Source: Oscillatoria sp. HE19RPO (GTDB taxonomy: Bacteria; Cyanobacteriota; Cyanobacteriia; Cyanobacteriales; Laspinemataceae). Taken from it: 46,932 nt of DNA. A program made the translations under genes and the position numbers. The notes under the pieces are model-generated. The model saw only the letters and a program-made list of their open reading frames with translations, was not told the DNA's origin and made no database searches. The stretch is from assembly GCF_024220515.1 (NCBI RefSeq), contig NZ_JAMXOT010000009.1, positions 1 to 46,932 of the forward strand. The letters run 5' to 3'. Every line of letters starts with the position of its first letter. Position 1 is the stretch's first letter. Below are positions 44,501 to 46,932 of the stretch, piece after piece.

Positions 44501-45830
44501 CAATCCATTGCCCGTGGACCTGAATGGCACTCAACCTTCTTTGGCGGGTAAGCGGGTGCTGATTGTGGATGATAATGCCACAAACCGCCAGATTTTAACC
44601 CGTCAAGCTTTGTTTTGGGGCATGAAGCCCAAGGCCGCGAGTTCCGCCCGGGAAGCCCTGGATTGGCTGCAAAATTCGGAAACGTTTGACATTGCCATTC
44701 TGGATATGCAGATGCCTCAAATGGATGGCATTACTCTAGCTTCATACATCCGAGGAATTGTCAAAAATCGCGAATTCCCCCTGGTGATGCTGACTTCGAT
44801 TGGTAAACAGGAAGTCGATCTGCCTGATAAGGTCCCCTTTGCTGCGTTTCTGAATAAGCCGATTAAACAATCGTATCTGTACAATGTGTTGGCGGGAATT
44901 TTTGGGGGGGTGCCGATTCTGTCTCGTCCGGTTCATTTGAACGCCGTCGCCATTGACCCCCAGATGGCTCAACACAAACCGTTACGCATTTTGTTGGCGG
45001 AGGATCATTTAGTCAATCAAAAGGTGGCGCTGCAAATTTTGCATCGGTTGGGGTATCGTGCTGATGTGGCAGGCAATGGGATTGAAGTGTTGCAAGCGTT
45101 GGACCGCCAACATTACGATGTGGTCTTGATGGATGTGCATATGCCGGAAATGGATGGGTTGGCTGCGACTCGCCAAATTTGTCAGGATGCGCTTGACGGC
45201 AGACTCCCCCACCGCCCGCGAATTATTGCGATGACGGCGAATGCGATGCAGGGCGATCGCGAACTCTGTCTGGAAGCGGGGATGGATGACTATATCAGTA
45301 AGCCGATCCGAATGCCGGAATTGGTGGAAGCTTTGGCCCTGTGTCTGGTGGATGCGGACCATTCTCCCCATCGCACTCCGACTTTATCTCCAGGGAATTG
45401 GGAGGCTCACGGGTCTGAATTATCGGGGTCTGATTCTGAAGACCCCCCGGATTCCCCGGAAACGGCGATCGCTGACCCGGTTCTGAATCCGGCAACGTTA
45501 GCGTCATTACGGGATATTGAGGCCCTTGAAGAGGTAATCGAGATTTATTTAGAGGAGTCTCCCAAGCTGATTGACCTGCTGACGGTGGCGATCGCCCAGG
45601 ATGATAGTTTTGAACTGCAAGAAGCAGCGCACTCGCTGAAATCAACGAGTGCGGCAGTCGGTGCGCTAAGTCTGGCGGATCTGAGTCAGCAACTCGAATC
45701 CATCGGGCGATCGCATCACCGCGCGAATACCCCCCCTCCCCCAGAAGTCACGGATATTTTCTCCCAACTCATGATGGAGTACGAACGGGTTAAATCCGCA
45801 CTCAACCGCGAACTGGGGGAATCCAGCTAG
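41523..45830 (+). CDS. Hybrid sensor histidine kinase with CHASE4, PAS, GAF, two receivers and HPt
   Basis: This is a complete multistep phosphorelay in one 1435-residue protein. Order: helix 1; a periplasmic CHASE4-like sensor (ARYHAEWDDTYSF near 60); helix 2 near 300-320; HAMP; PAS (RYRLMAENSTDMISR near 385) with its PAC end; GAF (about 515-670); HisKA with H692 in ATMSHEIRTPMN; ATPase domain with NLLSNAVKFTEKG, DTGIGI and GGTGLGLAIS; receiver 1 with phospho-acceptor D1061; receiver 2 with D1204; and an HPt domain with H1370 in AAHSLKS. Two Pro/Ser-rich insertions lie inside the ATPase domain (about 830-860 and 930-975). No dedicated output regulator is adjacent. The stop overlaps the stop of the convergent secreted-protein gene by 4 bp. 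Confidence 0.95.
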   Translation: MKLRKKILIIVGTTLLGLNVVLYATASSILLGDFKDLEQKVVHQDAVRGLQSLQQTLNELESIARYHAEWDDTYSFITPGDPNYVNSNFGNETFVQLKLNLLLILDEQRRPVFSKAFDFQQKAEIPMPGIIQDLASAYQQQVEQKFTETGHHNYPLSGIVLLPQGPALIAAQSILTSQGEGPYRGTLWVGRFLNQQEIDRLADLTQLSLLVYPMSALPPELDAVRTELEGSDPSPNPSQPLTSMNLGQHRRRSPIVVKALSETKMAAYTAIPAIASNTPLLLQVNHNREIYAKGKTSVRYFIGSLLGVSLGFSGLTLLLFEKLVLSRLTILSRKVERIGDKGDLSMRVKIAGHDELSSLGMTINGMLKALQESQYKLQESEERYRLMAENSTDMISRHTPKGKFIYVSPACHSLLGYEPDELIGCNLYEFFHPEDAQILTKSYLAMVKGQVSYTVSYRIRHKYGHYLWFESTSRTVRNPQTDEIEELVAISRDITERHQTDEELRESEASIRALYKITSSRKLSFEQRLQRLLIMGKRRFGLPVAILSRIKGDRYEIMAVQSPDKTLKPGDRFSLSQTYCRETLRLKEPLYFESVSVTRWHNNPTQTPFPQEAYIGTRVIVGGKIYGTLSFSSSTPLGRPFKAVDKELLKLMAQWIGSEIERRAAAADLARARDEALAATRAKSEFLATMSHEIRTPMNAVIGMTGLLLDTNLNPEQRDFVETVRASGDALLTIINDILDFSKIESGKLDLEQQPFNLRACIEDSLDLLASRAAEKGVELAYLIEPSTPEMIIGDVTRVRQILVNLLSNAVKFTEKGEVVVSVSASAIPPQQAGGIGTDSLLLKDQETANGHHSKELNPDLNTANPPCQIQFTVSDTGIGIPPERMNRLFKSFSQVDSSTTREYGGTGLGLAISKRLSELMGGRMWVVSGEGVGGDPDPAFQWPIASSVREPSSPIPDPEQSIFTLTDSKSDQADTPPTGSTFYFTVMATPAVNPLPVDLNGTQPSLAGKRVLIVDDNATNRQILTRQALFWGMKPKAASSAREALDWLQNSETFDIAILDMQMPQMDGITLASYIRGIVKNREFPLVMLTSIGKQEVDLPDKVPFAAFLNKPIKQSYLYNVLAGIFGGVPILSRPVHLNAVAIDPQMAQHKPLRILLAEDHLVNQKVALQILHRLGYRADVAGNGIEVLQALDRQHYDVVLMDVHMPEMDGLAATRQICQDALDGRLPHRPRIIAMTANAMQGDRELCLEAGMDDYISKPIRMPELVEALALCLVDADHSPHRTPTLSPGNWEAHGSELSGSDSEDPPDSPETAIADPVLNPATLASLRDIEALEEVIEIYLEESPKLIDLLTVAIAQDDSFELQEAAHSLKSTSAAVGALSLADLSQQLESIGRSHHRANTPPPPEVTDIFSQLMMEYERVKSALNRELGESS

Positions 45831-46255
45831 TTGGGTTTTTCGGAGATTGAGAGGGTATAGCTATGCTGTTCTCCCGCCAGGTCTCCAATATAAATCTGAT
45901 AAGTCCCAACGGTCCATAAACCGGACATTTCCGGCTGTTCTCCTGCGGTACTATCCGCAAGCACACAAAACCGCCCGGTGGGACCTTCAATTAATAACGT
46001 GGGTTCTCCAGCACTCTCGACTCTTAACCGGAGATAGGGAAACTGCTGTGAAACTTCCAGGGTTTGACTCGGTTGCTCAGAAATGCTGCCACAGTCACTT
46101 TTTTGCACTCCACCGGATGTCCCTTGGAGTTGGATGGGATCGTTACTGAGCTGGGGTTGCAGTTGGACCACTTCTGCATGAAGTCGCTGGGGGGCGATCG
46201 CGGCTAAAAGGACCGCGAATAAAGGAGCAATCAGGGGGCGAGTGGGTAGTTGCAT
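45827..46255 (-). CDS. Small secreted protein of unknown function
   Basis: This 142-residue protein has a clear signal peptide: basic start, hydrophobic LIAPLFAVLLAAIAP, and likely cleavage after LHA near residue 27. The mature part is beta-rich with PYLRLRVESAGEPTLLIEGP and GTYQIYIGDLAGEQHSYTLSI, a pattern of small beta-sandwich domains seen in cyanobacterial envelope proteins. Two cysteines (SDCGS and FCVLA) may form a disulfide. I recognise no specific family. It converges on the hybrid kinase gene, the two stop codons overlapping by 4 bp. Confidence 0.75.
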   Translation of the reverse strand: MQLPTRPLIAPLFAVLLAAIAPQRLHAEVVQLQPQLSNDPIQLQGTSGGVQKSDCGSISEQPSQTLEVSQQFPYLRLRVESAGEPTLLIEGPTGRFCVLADSTAGEQPEMSGLWTVGTYQIYIGDLAGEQHSYTLSISEKPN

Positions 46256-46508
46256 AGATTATTTCCCCTTTGGGTTTAAAAAGCTTTTTTGCTAATCTCT
46301 ATTAATTACAGACGCTCGGCATTTTCATCCGTTCCGATCGCCACAGGAAACTCAGCTTCAGACAATCCCCATTTTCAAGATTTCCCAGGGTCGGATCGGC
46401 TGTTGTACGGATTCCCGATCTATTTCACTGTCGCTGATTCATTCAGCTTGGGTTTTGATGACTTAATCCAAGGTTGTTGTGCTTACCTTCTAACCCTCTT
46501 CTGTCACT

Positions 46509-46932
46509 CTAGGCAGAGGAAAATAAGAAATCCACGTCATCCGAAAGAGGGAAGAGAGCGAAGCAGGCCCGATTTATAAAAGAAATTAATCGATTTAAAT
46601 CCAAAGATAACTGAGGAATAGGAAACACTTGTAACCAATAGAGAATAGAATTAAAACCGAGCATCGGTAGGAGGAGTAATTGAAGATTATTTAACGCGCT
46701 CTTCCAATTCGTTTGATGATTCCAATGAGGATGTTGAGTGACCGAAGACCTAAAAATTTCTGAGGTTGGAGTCGGCGAACTTATTGCTGAATACTTAAAA
46801 GGAGCAGTGGTCAAAGTAACAAGCAAATAAGCACTACAGACAAGTGACCACCATTTTTCGATATCCGAGTAATGAGTCAGCCTCCAATCGGCCCATCCCA
46901 ACTCAGACTTACATTGCCTAAATCCATATTCA
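46509..46932 (-). CDS. IS701-like transposase, C-terminal part, cut by the window edge
   Basis: Reading in from the window edge, EYGFRQCKSELGWADWRLTH and IEKWWSLVCSAYLLVTL match the C-terminal region of IS701-type DDE transposases (a YREK-like GWADWR block followed by a helix). The open frame then continues for about 90 residues to a stop at 46509, with a hydrophobic stretch GFNSILYWLQVFP. The N-terminal part and catalytic core lie beyond 46932, so whether the gene is intact cannot be judged. The 253 bp between its stop and the secreted-protein gene hold no recognisable gene; the element's end should be there, but I could not place it. Confidence 0.8.
   Translation of the reverse strand, partial: EYGFRQCKSELGWADWRLTHYSDIEKWWSLVCSAYLLVTLTTAPFKYSAISSPTPTSEIFRSSVTQHPHWNHQTNWKSALNNLQLLLLPMLGFNSILYWLQVFPIPQLSLDLNRLISFINRACFALFPLSDDVDFLFSSA

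Noticed and set aside
46289-46579. Plus-strand 96-residue protein near the right edge
   Set aside because: It overlaps the transposase C-terminus on the other strand, has no ribosome-binding site and shows no domain.

Overview
The window looks like chromosomal DNA of a filamentous cyanobacterium, probably of the Oscillatoriales type. The HIP1 octamer GCGATCGC is very frequent in most genes, for example six copies in the 1.1-kb gene at 10555-11658. The gene families are also cyanobacterial in flavour: an RppA-like regulator, a pentapeptide-repeat protein, a short-form HisG and a CrtI/CrtISO-like oxidoreductase. The genus is an inference; no rRNA or tRNA gene was recognised.

Layout. (1) 1-8152: a left flank of ordinary genes: ABC exporter, hisG, an orphan OmpR-type regulator, a proline-rich lipoprotein, a serpin, a metallophosphoesterase and a YfcG-like glutathione transferase. 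Between them lie copies of a palindromic repeat built on AACGACT-TC-AGTCGTT. (2) 8153-28089: one long run of minus-strand genes forming an exopolysaccharide/capsule locus of the Wzx/Wzy type. It holds a WecA-like initiating transferase, two nucleotide-sugar epimerase/dehydratase-type enzymes and one 6-dehydrogenase, five glycosyltransferases, four methyltransferases, a DUF2334 deacetylase-like protein, a flippase, a polytopic candidate polymerase and a tyrosine autokinase. Upstream on the same strand (28210-31031) are three exported proteins, including an outer-membrane barrel with a long Pro/Glu-rich linker. No wza-like export gene is present. (3) 31032-36197: a plastic region with an orphan ParB-like gene and two broken insertion sequences. 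One of these still has perfect ends and a 9-bp target duplication. (4) 36198-46255: plus-strand genes for an acidic protein of unknown function, a pentapeptide-repeat protein, a carotenoid-type oxidoreductase and a 1435-residue hybrid histidine kinase, then a small secreted protein on the minus strand. (5) 46509-46932: the C-terminal end of a third transposase that runs off the window.

How the genes fit together. The WecA-like enzyme would load the first sugar phosphate on undecaprenyl phosphate. The dehydrogenase and uronate epimerase would supply acidic sugars. The transferases and methyltransferases would build and decorate the repeat unit, which the flippase would export and the membrane protein would polymerise under control of the autokinase. 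From about 12.7 to 20.5 kb the locus has no HIP1 site and is AT-rich, suggesting that the structure-determining middle was acquired separately from its edges.

The most notable non-coding signals are several families of short dispersed palindromes. One, the tandem array at positions 1-170, shows a compensatory double change that keeps its stem intact.
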